Program-made: the position numbers and the translations under genes
Part shown: positions 55,871 to 64,000 of the stretch, one piece after another
How the letters are laid out: every line of letters starts with the position of its first letter
Position numbering within the stretch: the stretch's first letter is position 1
Notes under the pieces: model-generated
What the model was told of the DNA's origin: nothing
The model's input: the letters and a program-made list of their open reading frames with translations, nothing else
The model's database searches: none
Origin: Stigmatella aurantiaca DW4/3-1
GTDB lineage: Bacteria; Myxococcota; Myxococcia; Myxococcales; Myxococcaceae
Direction of reading: 5' to 3'
DNA: 64,000 bases
Assembly: GCF_000165485.1 (NCBI RefSeq)
Contig: NC_014623.1
Span: 7,272,893-7,336,892 of the forward strand

Positions 55871-56854
55871 TCAGTCCGCGGCCCACGCGTTGTTGTTCGA
55901 GCGCCACTCGAGCTCATCCTCCAGGCTGTGCGCGAGCAGCTCCGGATCGAGCGTCAAGGCGCCCGGATAGGGGCGGCCGTTGAAGAAGACGGACGGCGTG
56001 CCCGAGATGTTGGCGGCCCGGCCCTGGTTGCGGAAGGTCTCCACCTCCTTCGCATAGGTGCCGGCCTTGAGGACCTCCTGCAGCTTCGCCCCCGACAGGC
56101 CGATCTTGTCGGCCAGCGCCGGCAGGGCCGCGGGGGCCAGGTTCTGCTGCTGGCCGAAGAGCGCGTCGTGCATCTCCCAGAACTTGCCCTGGTCCCGCGC
56201 CCACAGCGCCGCCTGGGCCGCGGGGAGGGCATTGGGGTGGCTGGGCAGCGGGAACGGCAGGAAGCACAGGCGCATCTTGTCGCCCCCCTTCTTGGCAAAC
56301 TCCTTGAGCAGCGGGCTGGCATGGCCGCAGGAAGGACACTCGAAGTCCGCGAACTCGGCCACCGTCACGGGGGCATTCGCGTCGCCCTTGCACATACGGG
56401 GGTCGACCTTCAGGTCCACGCGCGTCTCCCGGAAAGAGCCATAGTAGCTCGACAGGCCCACGATGACCTCGGCCGCGGAGACGCCCGCGGACACGCTCCG
56501 GGCGGCCAGCCGGGCCATCCGCTTGGCGTGCCGGCAGTCCGTGTGCTGCCGCAGACAGGCGCCCAGCGTGTGGGGGCAACCGCAGTAGCAGAACTCGTCG
56601 CTGAAGATGGTGGCCAGCTCGCCCTGGGCGGCCGGCGGCAGGGCGGAGAAGTCCATGCCCGGAATGCCCGCGAGCGCCGAGCCCGCACTGGGGGGAGGGG
56701 CCATGGGCGCGGCCGCGGGAGGCGCCGCCGGGGCAGGCCTCGCGGAGGCCGAGCCCTTGTCGGCGGCAGCCTCGGGGTTCTTGGTGCAAGCCAGGCCGGT
56801 GAACAACACGGCGGCGAGAAGAGGGGTGACTCGCTTCCAGCAGGGGAGGGGCAC
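55871..56854 (-). CDS. DsbA-like thioredoxin-fold lipoprotein with N-terminal Cys cluster
   Basis: 327 residues from a GTG start. The lipobox GLAC gives Cys23. A Pro/Ala-rich linker leads to a cysteine cluster FCYCGCPHTLGAC (Cys89, 91, 93, 100) with Cys107, resembling the PCYCGC motif region. The thioredoxin-fold domain has the active site CPSC (Cys173 and Cys176) and the cis-Pro segment SGTPSVFFNG. It resembles DsbA/DsbC-type lipoproteins that oxidise or isomerise periplasmic disulfides, with the Cys cluster perhaps binding metal. It lies upstream of, and probably in an operon with, the DUF4388 and truD genes. Confidence 0.82.
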   Translation of the reverse strand: MPLPCWKRVTPLLAAVLFTGLACTKNPEAAADKGSASARPAPAAPPAAAPMAPPPSAGSALAGIPGMDFSALPPAAQGELATIFSDEFCYCGCPHTLGACLRQHTDCRHAKRMARLAARSVSAGVSAAEVIVGLSSYYGSFRETRVDLKVDPRMCKGDANAPVTVAEFADFECPSCGHASPLLKEFAKKGGDKMRLCFLPFPLPSHPNALPAAQAALWARDQGKFWEMHDALFGQQQNLAPAALPALADKIGLSGAKLQEVLKAGTYAKEVETFRNQGRAANISGTPSVFFNGRPYPGALTLDPELLAHSLEDELEWRSNNNAWAAD

Positions 56855-56921
56855 GCGGCGGTCTTAGCCATGCGCGCAAGGCTTGTAAAGGAAGGCCGGC
56901 TTTGTCAGTGAGGGGCGGCCC

Positions 56922-57974
56922 ATGCCCAAAGTCCTTCTGCTGCATACCGGGGGAACACTGGGGATGGCCGGCGGGCAGCCCTCGGCACTGCGCCCCTCGG
57001 CCTTCTTCCGGACGTTGAAGCAGCGCGCCCCGGAGCTGTTCCAGCTCGCCGACATCGAGCTGGAGCTGTTCTCCAACCTGGACAGCTCGGAGATGCAGCC
57101 AGAGCTCTGGAGCCGCATGGCCGCGCACCTCCACCAGCGCATGCCCGCCTTCGACGGCGTGGTCGTCACCCACGGCACGGACACGCTTGCCTACACGGCC
57201 AGCGCCTTGTCCTTCATGCTCCGGGACCTGCCCTGCCCGGTGGTGCTCACCGGCTCCCAGCGCCCCCTGGGGGAGATCCGCACCGACGCGCGCCTGAACC
57301 TCATCGACTCGGTCCTCTCCGCCCTCCACGGGCCCCGAGAGGTGACCATCTGCTTCGACTCCCACCTCTACCGGGGCAACCGCACCCGGAAGGTGAAGGT
57401 CTCCGAGTACGACGCCTTCGAGAGCCCCAACTTCCCCGTGCTGGGCACGCTGGGGGTGGAAACCACCTTCGAGCCGGGCCTGCGCGCCCGGGGGGCCCCG
57501 CGCCTCTTCGATCGGCTGGACCCCCGCGTCTTCCTCCTCAAGGTGTTCCCGGGATTGGATCCGGCCCTGCCCCTGGCGCTGCTGCCCCACATCCGGGGGC
57601 TGGTGCTGGAAGCCTACGGAGCAGGCAACTTCCCCATCGATGCGTCCCTGGGCCGCTCCCTGCGGCCCCTGTTCACCCAGGCGCGAGAGCAGGGCATCCC
57701 CGTGGTGGTGGTCAGCCAGGCGTACCGCAACGGGGTGGATCTTACCCTGTACGAGTCCGGCGCCGCCGCCCGCGAGGATGGGGCCATCAGCGGGGGGGAC
57801 ATGACGCCCTCGGCCGCGGTGGTAAAGCTGATGCAGACGATCGTCTACCACCGCACACCCGAATCCATCGCCCGGACGATCCAGACGTCCTTGGCTGGCG
57901 AACTGACGATGCGCTCGGCCTCGGCCCCTTTTCCCAAGTTCCGGAAGGACCGCGTCAAAACTCGCAGGCCCTGA
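56922..57974 (+). CDS. ansA: L-asparaginase
   Basis: 350-residue asparaginase that deaminates asparagine to aspartate. Catalytic Thr12 in HTGGTLG, the second motif THGTDTLAY (Thr86, Asp87) and TGSQRP are present. No signal peptide is visible, so it resembles the cytoplasmic type I enzyme. The gene is divergent from the DsbA-like gene and is probably monocistronic. Confidence 0.88.
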   Translation: MPKVLLLHTGGTLGMAGGQPSALRPSAFFRTLKQRAPELFQLADIELELFSNLDSSEMQPELWSRMAAHLHQRMPAFDGVVVTHGTDTLAYTASALSFMLRDLPCPVVLTGSQRPLGEIRTDARLNLIDSVLSALHGPREVTICFDSHLYRGNRTRKVKVSEYDAFESPNFPVLGTLGVETTFEPGLRARGAPRLFDRLDPRVFLLKVFPGLDPALPLALLPHIRGLVLEAYGAGNFPIDASLGRSLRPLFTQAREQGIPVVVVSQAYRNGVDLTLYESGAAAREDGAISGGDMTPSAAVVKLMQTIVYHRTPESIARTIQTSLAGELTMRSASAPFPKFRKDRVKTRRP

Positions 57975-58052
57975 GAATTCGCCCTCCCGTTCTCACATCG
58001 GCAGAGCGTGAGCTTGCCGCCAAGAAATACCGGCCCTTAAGATGGGGGGGCG

Positions 58053-58964
58053 ATGTCCGATGAGAAAACAGCCGTCCACTCCGTCTCGGACCTGCTGAGC
58101 AGCGCTCAGCAGCAGAGCGCCTATCTGATCGTCATCAGTGCCAAATCCGCGGCGGGCATCGGGCGGATGTTCAAGCTGGACCGCTCCGAGACGGTGCTCG
58201 GCCGGAGCACGGAGGCCCAGTTCCAGGTCGAAGACGACGGCATCTCGCGCAAGCACGCGAAGGTGGTCTCCCTGGGGGACGGCCGCTTCCAGCTCATGGA
58301 CCTGGGCAGCACCAACGGCACCTACCTCAACGGCCTGAGGGTGAACACCGCCCCGCTCTACGATGGGGACAAGATCCAGATCGGCTCGAACACCGTCCTC
58401 AAGTTCTCCATCCAGGACCAGTTGGAGGAGCAGTACCAGCGCAGCATCTACGAGTCCGCCACGCGGGACGGGCTGACCCGGCTCTACAATAAGAAGTACT
58501 TCACGGAGACCTTGCGCAAGGAGTTTGCCTACTGCCTGCGCCACCGGGTGGCCTTGTCCCTGGTGATGTTCGACGTGGACCACTTCAAGAAGATCAACGA
58601 CGTGTACGGGCACCCGGCTGGGGACTATGTGCTGTCACGCATCGCCCAGCGCGTGGGGGACACGGTCCGGACCGAGGACCTGCTGGCGCGCTATGGCGGT
58701 GAGGAATTCGCCCTGATGCTGCGCGAGTCGGCCGAGGAGCAGGCGCTGTCCTGTGCCGAGCGGTGCCGCCAGGCGGTGGACCGCAGCGACTTCATCTTCA
58801 GCGGCACCCCCATCAAGGTGAGCATCAGCCTGGGCGTGGCGACGCTGCTGGACTCGGACTTCGCGCAGCCGGAGGACCTGCTCGCCTCGGCGGACAAGTA
58901 CCTCTACCGCGCCAAGCGCGCGGGCCGGAACCGGGTGGACGCCAAGGCCGTCAGCGGCCCGTAA
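58053..58964 (+). CDS. FHA-GGDEF diguanylate cyclase
   Basis: 303 residues. The N-terminal FHA domain (about 30-120) has the phosphothreonine-binding pattern GRSTEAQF, ISRKHAKV and GSTNGTYLNG. The C-terminal GGDEF domain has an active GGEEF at 215-219 and an allosteric I-site RTED at 206-209, five residues before it. It would make cyclic di-GMP, with activity controlled by phosphopeptide binding and by product feedback. It is a soluble cytoplasmic protein. Confidence 0.9.
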   Translation: MSDEKTAVHSVSDLLSSAQQQSAYLIVISAKSAAGIGRMFKLDRSETVLGRSTEAQFQVEDDGISRKHAKVVSLGDGRFQLMDLGSTNGTYLNGLRVNTAPLYDGDKIQIGSNTVLKFSIQDQLEEQYQRSIYESATRDGLTRLYNKKYFTETLRKEFAYCLRHRVALSLVMFDVDHFKKINDVYGHPAGDYVLSRIAQRVGDTVRTEDLLARYGGEEFALMLRESAEEQALSCAERCRQAVDRSDFIFSGTPIKVSISLGVATLLDSDFAQPEDLLASADKYLYRAKRAGRNRVDAKAVSGP

Positions 58965-58967
58965 GCT

Positions 58968-60560
58968 TCAACGCGGCTGGAATCCGAGCCTCCGAAGGGC
59001 CTCGCGCGCCACGTGCTGAACGTGGGTGTCCCCATCCTGCTGGGCCGCCTCGCTCAGCGCGGAGACCGCGAAGGGCCCTCCGAGCAAACCCAGCGCCTGC
59101 GCCGCCGAGACCCGAATGGCGGCAACCGTGTCCTGCCGGAGGCACTCGGCCAGCGCCTTGACGTGGTGGGGGCGCCCCAGCCGCTCCAGCGCGCTCGCGG
59201 CGGCCTGCCGCACCAGGGGCGGGCCCGCGAGGAGCTGCTCCGCGATGACATCCGCCCACCTCGTCTGCCGCCGGAGGGCCGCCGTGTCGATGGCGGCGGC
59301 GATGACCTCCGGGGCGGGATCCTCCATGGCCGCCGTCAGGGCGCCGGTCATCTCCCCCCCTCCCGCCATGGCGCCAAAAGCCCGGAGCGCCCCGGCGCGC
59401 ACGAGCGCCTCGGCATCGCGGAGGAAGGGCGAGAGCTGCGCGAGGCGATCCGGGCCACGGGCATCACACTCGGCGAGCAAGGCCAGGGCCTCGCCCCGGA
59501 TGACCGGCGAGTGCTGCGGATCCCCGGCCACGGCCAGCAGCGCTGGCTCACAGCCCTTCTCACGGGCCACCGCCTCCAGCCAGGGCAGTTGCACCCCCAA
59601 ACTGGCGGGGGACCGCAGCCGCCGCCCGGCCGCCTCGAGCAACGAAAACCCCTCGGCCCGGGCCACCCCCCGGGCGGCGGACTGGCGAACCAGCCGGTCT
59701 GGATCATTCAGTGCCTGCTCCAACTCCCGTTGGGCCAGGGGCCCATACACCCGCAGCGCGGACACCGCGGAGCGCCGCTTCACGGGATCGCTCGCGGTGA
59801 GCTCCCCCTGAAGCCCCTGGATCTCCTGGGAGTAGAGGGCAAACAGCCGGTTGACGCGGGCTGTGTCGTCCGGCGTCGCCGCTTCCAGGAGCATCCGCCC
59901 CACGGAGGACTCGCCCCGCTCGGCAACGGCCTTCAGGGCCGACGCCACGGCGGCATCGGCGGTGGGAGAGCGCCCCTCCATGGCATCGAGCACCCCCCGG
60001 GCCGGAGGCGCCCCCAGAAAGACGGACAGATGGGAGAGCGCCTGCTGCCGGACCGTGGCGTCCTCGGCGTACAGCTCGAGTTCCAAGGCCTCCCGGAGGG
60101 CCTCTCGGCGGACCCGGATCTTCTCGGCGGCCACGGCCCCCTTGTCCCCGGCGCCCTGAAAGTACTGGGCGGGAAGACGCCCGGCCTCGGCGGCGATCCG
60201 GACGGCCGTGAGGCAAGCGGTCAGCTCGGCCTCGCCCGGCGCCCCCGCCACCCACTCCGCCAGAGCCCGGGGCTCGGACAAGCCGCGCGTCTTCGCCGAG
60301 AGACGCAAGGCGGCCCAGCGCACCCGCCACCGGCTGTCCGTGAGCGCGGCGCGCAGGGGCTCGCGCGGCACGGGCCGGACATGAGCGAGCGCCACCACCC
60401 AGCCCTCGGCGCTTCCCTGGGTGATGCAGGACTGACAGATCGACGCCCTCAGCGCCGCATCCTGAACGTGCTGCTGACACGACATCCAGCAGTCGGTGGC
60501 TCCCGTGCTCCCACGCGGACCAGCCGAGAGCAGCAAGAGGACGAGGAGGGCGGAACTCAC
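58968..60560 (-). CDS. Secreted HEAT-repeat protein with Cys-rich N-terminus
   Basis: 530 residues from a GTG start. A signal peptide is followed by a short cysteine motif (DCWMSCQQHVQD and ICQSC), then many HEAT-like repeats (WRVRWAALRLSAKTRG, LVRQSAARGVARAEG, VRAGALRAFGAMA, IRVSAAQALGLLG) to the end. The architecture is like the HEAT gene at 50.6 kb, forming a solenoid scaffold in the periplasm. The stop lies three bases from the stop of the diguanylate cyclase gene, so the two converge. Function unknown. Confidence 0.78.
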   Translation of the reverse strand: MSSALLVLLLLSAGPRGSTGATDCWMSCQQHVQDAALRASICQSCITQGSAEGWVVALAHVRPVPREPLRAALTDSRWRVRWAALRLSAKTRGLSEPRALAEWVAGAPGEAELTACLTAVRIAAEAGRLPAQYFQGAGDKGAVAAEKIRVRREALREALELELYAEDATVRQQALSHLSVFLGAPPARGVLDAMEGRSPTADAAVASALKAVAERGESSVGRMLLEAATPDDTARVNRLFALYSQEIQGLQGELTASDPVKRRSAVSALRVYGPLAQRELEQALNDPDRLVRQSAARGVARAEGFSLLEAAGRRLRSPASLGVQLPWLEAVAREKGCEPALLAVAGDPQHSPVIRGEALALLAECDARGPDRLAQLSPFLRDAEALVRAGALRAFGAMAGGGEMTGALTAAMEDPAPEVIAAAIDTAALRRQTRWADVIAEQLLAGPPLVRQAAASALERLGRPHHVKALAECLRQDTVAAIRVSAAQALGLLGGPFAVSALSEAAQQDGDTHVQHVAREALRRLGFQPR

Positions 60561-60607
60561 GGGGTGACCATCCTAGTCGATTCCGCACATCCTCTTGCCT
60601 TGCGTCC

Positions 60608-60636
60608 TTGCGTTTTCCCGGCCCCTGGGCCATACC
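60608..60636 (+). promoter_or_regulatory. Candidate promoter of the rpsU block
   Basis: TTGCGT (60608-60613) and CATACC (60631-60636) are 17 bp apart, about 50 bp upstream of the rpsU start. The -10 match is weak. A GTTTT/AAAAC stem (near 60650-60663) lies between it and the gene. Confidence 0.35.
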
Positions 60637-60687
60637 GCAGCCCTTTCACGGTTTTTTCAAAACGCACGGCGGAAGGAGGTGACTGCA

Positions 60688-60882
60688 TTGCCCGGTATCC
60701 GAGTCAAGGAGGGTGAGTCCATTGAGAGCGCCCTGAAGCGCTTCAAGAAGGCCACCGAGAAGGCGGGAATCCTCTCCGAGATCCGCAAGCGCGAGCACTA
60801 CGAGAAGCCTTCCGTCAAGCGGAAGAAGAAGGCCCTCGCCGCCAAGAAGCGCGCGGTGAAGAAGGCGCGCAAGTCGTTCTAG
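60688..60882 (+). CDS. rpsU: 30S ribosomal protein S21 with TTG start
   Basis: 64-residue bS21 ([18 protein letters not shown], ending in a Lys/Arg-rich tail). The family begins at the residue before PGI, and the codon there is TTG at 60688, preceded by the excellent ribosome site AAGGAGGTGA five bases away. Earlier in-frame starts would add 31 atypical residues. It heads the rpsU-yqeY-dnaG-rpoD block, an arrangement related to the macromolecular-synthesis operon of other bacteria. Confidence 0.92.
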   Translation: MPGIRVKEGESIESALKRFKKATEKAGILSEIRKREHYEKPSVKRKKKALAAKKRAVKKARKSF

Positions 60883-60974
60883 CGTGCCGCGAGGAGCTGG
60901 GGTGTCCCCGAGGGCGCCCTGGCTCCCACCCGCTGCCGTCCCCTCCCCTCTTCATCCTGATATAGGGAGCACCC

Positions 60975-61433
60975 ATGGCCACCCTCAAAGAGCGCCTCGA
61001 CGCGGACCTGAAGGACGCGATGCGGGCCAAGAACGAGCTGACCACGAGCGTCCTGCGGATGCTCAAGAGCGCCGTGAAGTACAAGGAAGTGGAGCCGGGC
61101 GCCTCCGCCCTGGACGACGCGGGCATCGAGAAGGTCATCGCCGGCCTGATCAAACAGCGCCGTGACTCCATCGATCAGTTCAAGTCCGGTGGCCGGGACG
61201 ACCTGGCCCAGAAGGAGGAAGCGGAGATCTCCGTCCTCCAGAACTACCTGCCCAAGCAGCTCACCGCCGAGGAGCTGAGCGCCGAGGTGCAGGCGGCCAT
61301 CACCGCCGTGGGTGCCAAGGGCCCCAAGGACATGGGCGCGGTGATGAAGCACGTGAACCCCAAGGTTCAGGGCCGCGCCGAGGGAAAGGCTGTCTCCGAA
61401 GAGGTCAAAGCCCAGCTGGCCAAGCTGTCCTGA
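60975..61433 (+). CDS. yqeY: GatB/YqeY domain protein
   Basis: 152 residues related to the C-terminal tRNA-binding helical domain of GatB (TLKERLDADLKDAMRAKNELTTSVLRML, EEAEISVLQNYLPKQL). YqeY proteins often sit between rpsU and dnaG, as here. The precise role is not settled. The ATG has GGGAGCACCC upstream. Confidence 0.88.
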   Translation: MATLKERLDADLKDAMRAKNELTTSVLRMLKSAVKYKEVEPGASALDDAGIEKVIAGLIKQRRDSIDQFKSGGRDDLAQKEEAEISVLQNYLPKQLTAEELSAEVQAAITAVGAKGPKDMGAVMKHVNPKVQGRAEGKAVSEEVKAQLAKLS

Positions 61434-61649
61434 TCCTCCCGCCTCCCCCGGGCACTGGCCGGAAGCTTGCCCTCCCGCCAACCCACCGTTAAGGGCTATT
61501 CCCAGAACCCGTCGCGGGCGCCGCTTGGCGTGCCTCGGCGGGCCGGAGCCCTACCCTTGCCCACCCTACTTCCCAGGAGTGAAGCCCCGTCCCCCCGGAC
61601 ACCGGCCTGGCGCCGGAGGAGCCCACCTGGAACGTCGGAGGGGTGCGGC

Positions 61650-61724
61650 ATGCTTGCCTGCATTCCGCCCGAGCCCGGAGCGTGGCTGGCCGGGTGCGGC
61701 GGAGCCGAGGGGAAGGCGCCGTGA
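61650..61724 (+). CDS. Candidate 24-residue leader peptide of dnaG
   Basis: An ATG with GGAGGGG eight bases upstream opens a 24-codon frame (MLACIPPEPGAWLAGCGG...) whose TGA overlaps the dnaG GTG as GTGA. This geometry would couple dnaG translation to the leader. Conservation is untested, and such a frame may occur by chance in GC-rich DNA. The rest of the 287-bp gap after yqeY shows no gene. Confidence 0.4.
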   Translation: MLACIPPEPGAWLAGCGGAEGKAP

Positions 61725-63538
61725 ACATCCCTGAGCACAAAATCGAGGAAATCATCGACCGGGTGGACCTGGTCGGCCTCATCTCCCGCTACGTGGAACT
61801 CAAGAAGTCCGGGCGGGAGTACAAGGGCCGCTGCCCGTTCCACCAGGAGAAGACGCCCTCCTTCTACGTCATCCCGGAGAAGCGCTTCTATTTCTGCCAC
61901 GGGTGCCGGGCGAGCGGCGATGCCGTGTCCTTCGTCCAGCGCTACCTGGGCAAGCCCTTCATCGAGGCGGTGAAGGATCTCGCCCGCGAGGTGGGCGTGG
62001 ACATCGAGGCGGCCCAGGACCCCACGGCCCGGGAGCGCCAGCAGCTCAAAGAGGTGACGGACCTGGCCGCCGAGCACTTCCGGGCCTTGCTCTGGCAGGA
62101 CGAGGGCCGCGCGGCCCGGGCTTACCTGGCCACCCGCGGGGTCTCCGAGGAGACCGCGCAGGCCTTCGGGCTCGGCTGGGCCGCCCAGTCCTGGAGCCTC
62201 CTGGCGGACAAGCTCACCCGGGCCGGCATGGTGGAGTGGGGGGTGAAGGCAGGGCTCGCCCAGCGCCGCCAGAACGCGGACGGCTACTACGACTTCTTCC
62301 GAAGCCGCCTCATGGTGCCCATCCGGGCCCCCGAGGGCCGCCCCATCGCCTTCGGCGGCCGGCTGGTGGGCGCGGAAGAAGGGCCCAAGTACCTCAACTC
62401 GAAGGAGTCCCGGCTCTACAACAAGAGCGAGACCCTGTACGGCATGGACCAAGCCCGCGACGAGATCCGCCGGCGCAAGTCCGCGATCCTGGTGGAGGGC
62501 TACTTCGACTGCATCGGCTTGCACCAAGTGGGGGTCCGCCACGCCGTGGCGCTGTGCTCCACGGCGCTGACCCCGGGCCACTTGCAGTTGCTGCACCGGG
62601 GCGAAGCGCGCGAGCTGGTCCTGCTGCTGGACGGAGACCAGGCCGGCCTCAATGCCGTCGAGCGGCTTGCCGGTCCCCTGCTCGCCGCGGGAGCATCCAC
62701 CCGGGTGGCCCTGCTGCCCCAAGGGGATGATCCGGACACCTTCGCGCGTCGAGAAGGGATGGAGGGCGTGGAACGGCTTCTCCAGGGGGCTCAGCCCCTG
62801 ACCGCCCACCTCTTCTCCAGTGTCCTCCCAGAGGGGGGGCGGGCGAGCTTCGAGGAGAAGATGGCGGCGATCGAGCGGCTCAGGCCCATGGCGGCGCAGA
62901 TCCCCATGGGACTGGTGCGCTCGGCCTTCCTCAATGCCGTGGGCGCGCACTTCAGCCTGCCCGTGGGGGACCTGGAGGGCGCCCTGCGGCCCAAGGCCCC
63001 CCCGAAGCCCGCCCCCTCCTCCGCCCAACCCCCTTCTCCTTCGGCCCCCGCGGCCCCCCGGCCCCCTCCGGTGCGCCCCCCCGACGCGCTGGAAACCTTC
63101 TACGTCGCCGCCACCCTCCGGGAGCCCCGCCTGGTGGCCCGGGACACCTTCCGAGCATGTGATGAGCTGTCCCACACGGGCCTGCGAATGGTGCTGGCCC
63201 ATGCCACCTCCGGCCAGGGCGCCGAGGACGCCCTCTTCGAGGCGCCGGAGGTCGTGAAACGGGCCCTGGAAGGCGCCCTGCGGCAGCTTCCCGAGGCAGG
63301 CGCCCCTCTGGAGCAGGCCTTCCTCGCGGTGTGCCGCAAGCTGATGCTGCGGCGCATCGATGAGCAGCTTGGCTATATTGAAAAAGCCACGAAGCAGGCT
63401 CCGGGAGCCTACGATCTCACCGAGGAGACGCGACGGTTGCTGGCCGAGCGCATTGAATTGCTGGCCCTGAAAAAACGAGTCCTCGACGAGCTCCGCCCCG
63501 CGCCTACGGGAACAAAGGCCCCAATGCAACCGGTTTGA
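61721..63538 (+). CDS. dnaG: DNA primase
   Basis: 605-residue primase making RNA primers for DNA replication. The CHC2 zinc finger has Cys38, His41, Cys59 and Cys62, and the Toprim domain shows VEGYFD and LDGDQAG. A Pro-rich linker (about 425-455) precedes a helical C-terminal domain for helicase contact. The start is the GTG at 61721 with GGGGAAGG upstream; 26 in-frame codons before it are Arg-rich and not family-like. It lies between yqeY and rpoD. Confidence 0.92.
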   Translation: MNIPEHKIEEIIDRVDLVGLISRYVELKKSGREYKGRCPFHQEKTPSFYVIPEKRFYFCHGCRASGDAVSFVQRYLGKPFIEAVKDLAREVGVDIEAAQDPTARERQQLKEVTDLAAEHFRALLWQDEGRAARAYLATRGVSEETAQAFGLGWAAQSWSLLADKLTRAGMVEWGVKAGLAQRRQNADGYYDFFRSRLMVPIRAPEGRPIAFGGRLVGAEEGPKYLNSKESRLYNKSETLYGMDQARDEIRRRKSAILVEGYFDCIGLHQVGVRHAVALCSTALTPGHLQLLHRGEARELVLLLDGDQAGLNAVERLAGPLLAAGASTRVALLPQGDDPDTFARREGMEGVERLLQGAQPLTAHLFSSVLPEGGRASFEEKMAAIERLRPMAAQIPMGLVRSAFLNAVGAHFSLPVGDLEGALRPKAPPKPAPSSAQPPSPSAPAAPRPPPVRPPDALETFYVAATLREPRLVARDTFRACDELSHTGLRMVLAHATSGQGAEDALFEAPEVVKRALEGALRQLPEAGAPLEQAFLAVCRKLMLRRIDEQLGYIEKATKQAPGAYDLTEETRRLLAERIELLALKKRVLDELRPAPTGTKAPMQPV

Positions 63539-63626
63539 GTTCGCGTTTGTAAGTATCCTGCAATTTGCGATAGATCGGCCGGCTCGCTCCAGGCCAAGCA
63601 CCTGTTTTCTAAGGAGAAGTACCCGA

Positions 63627-64000
63627 ATGCCGACGCAGAAGCCCTCGAAGGGGTCCGTGAAGCCCAAGAAGAAGGTGGATCCGGTGATCCGCAAGAAGAA
63701 GGCTCCGGACAGTGTCACGGCAAAGGGCACCAAGGCGGCCGCGGCCGCTGAGGAGCTTGCGAGCGCAGAGGCCACCGAGAAGGCCCTCGAGAAGCTCAAG
63801 AAGCGCAAGGCCGTCACCGAGGCCTCCGCGGACGACATCGATCCCGAGGAGGCCGCGGAGGAAGCGGCCGCCGCCGTCGAGGTGGATCCCGACGCGGTCG
63901 AGGACGAAGTCGAGGAGGAGGCGATTGCCGAGCGCAAGGAAGTCAAGGACCTGCTGGCCGCGGGGCGAGAGAAGGGCTTCCTCACGTATGACGAGGTGAA
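63627..64000 (+). CDS. rpoD: Primary sigma factor, 5' part
   Basis: The start is the ATG at 63627 with AAGGAGAAG upstream; 124 residues are visible and the frame runs off the right edge. Residues 1-105 form a Lys-rich then very acidic extension, followed by ERKEVKDLLAAGREKGFLTYDEV, which matches the beginning of sigma region 1.1. Position directly after dnaG is the classic rpoD place. M. xanthus calls this gene sigA. A long low-complexity head before region 1.1 is in keeping with myxobacterial primary sigma factors. Confidence 0.88.
   Translation, partial: MPTQKPSKGSVKPKKKVDPVIRKKKAPDSVTAKGTKAAAAAEELASAEATEKALEKLKKRKAVTEASADDIDPEEAAEEAAAAVEVDPDAVEDEVEEEAIAERKEVKDLLAAGREKGFLTYDEV

Noticed and set aside
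63547-63574. TTGTAA and GATAGA before rpoD as a promoter
   Set aside because: Matches to consensus are low and rpoD may be read from the upstream block; not supported enough.
1-64000. Prophage, insertion sequence or tRNA-linked island
   Set aside because: No integrase, transposase, terminal repeats, tRNA fold or base-composition shift was seen; only the 31.8-31.9 kb gap is AT-rich and it is a promoter region.

Overview
The window is high-GC, densely coded chromosomal DNA of a myxobacterium, probably from the Stigmatella/Cystobacter/Myxococcus side of the Myxococcota. Support for this comes from a complete Che3-type chemosensory cluster with a divergent NtrC-like regulator (crdA/crdB), a homologue of the MXAN_5187 family, many lipoproteins, HEAT and TPR proteins, two-component proteins, and a long acidic/basic N-terminal extension on the primary sigma factor. 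I see no prophage, insertion sequence, CRISPR array, rRNA or tRNA. No stretch over about 300 bases lacks a gene.

Layout. 1-5.1 kb: the end of a Vps62-like protein, then a fadN-fadA beta-oxidation pair (minus strand) with a 22-bp inverted repeat upstream. 5.2-10.6 kb: an M1 aminopeptidase and a large VIT/VWA lipoprotein. 10.6-12.1 kb: a solitary DNA methyltransferase and rpmE (L31). 12.1-26.1 kb: the Che3-like locus. It is read on the minus strand as crdB, cheW, a CheW-like gene, two mcp genes, a hybrid cheA, cheB, cheR, a YbgF-like TPR lipoprotein and a UshA-like gene, with crdA divergent on the plus strand. 26.1-39.2 kb: DoxX, SRAP (YedK), a membrane histidine kinase, a secreted subtilase, a small OmpA protein, a GH31 glucosidase, a GMC-type oxidoreductase, a small basic protein, exonuclease III and a TPR protein. 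39.3-48.2 kb: PBP1A, an FG-GAP protein, a solute-binding-like protein, a CrdS-like histidine kinase and an MXAN_5187-like protein. 48.3-58.0 kb: HPF, a CheY-like receiver, a zinc-ribbon protein, a DUF1460 amidase, a HEAT protein, a DUF4398 lipoprotein, a thrombospondin-repeat OmpA protein, truD, a DUF4388 protein, a DsbA-like lipoprotein and asparaginase. 58.0-64.0 kb: an FHA-GGDEF diguanylate cyclase, a HEAT protein, and the macromolecular-synthesis block rpsU-yqeY-dnaG-rpoD, with rpoD cut by the window edge.

The most interesting find is at 12074-13177. The UshA-like gene looks like a 311-codon gene without a signal peptide, but its reading frame runs back through a single UGA codon (13046-13048) to a GTG start overlapping the upstream stop. 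This restores a signal peptide and a C-G-UGA motif. Just after the UGA, the mRNA can fold an 8-bp perfect hairpin with apical loop GGUCUG. From memory, the GGUCU sits at the same distance from the UGA as in the Escherichia coli fdhF SECIS. This strongly suggests a selenocysteine protein that ordinary gene calling would truncate, placed at the end of a chemosensory operon.

The Che3-like proteins would form a membrane chemoreceptor array (two MCPs, CheW, hybrid CheA, CheR/CheB adaptation) whose output is transcriptional, through CrdA rather than a flagellar CheY. A CrdS-like kinase lies about 20 kb away, as I recall for M. xanthus.
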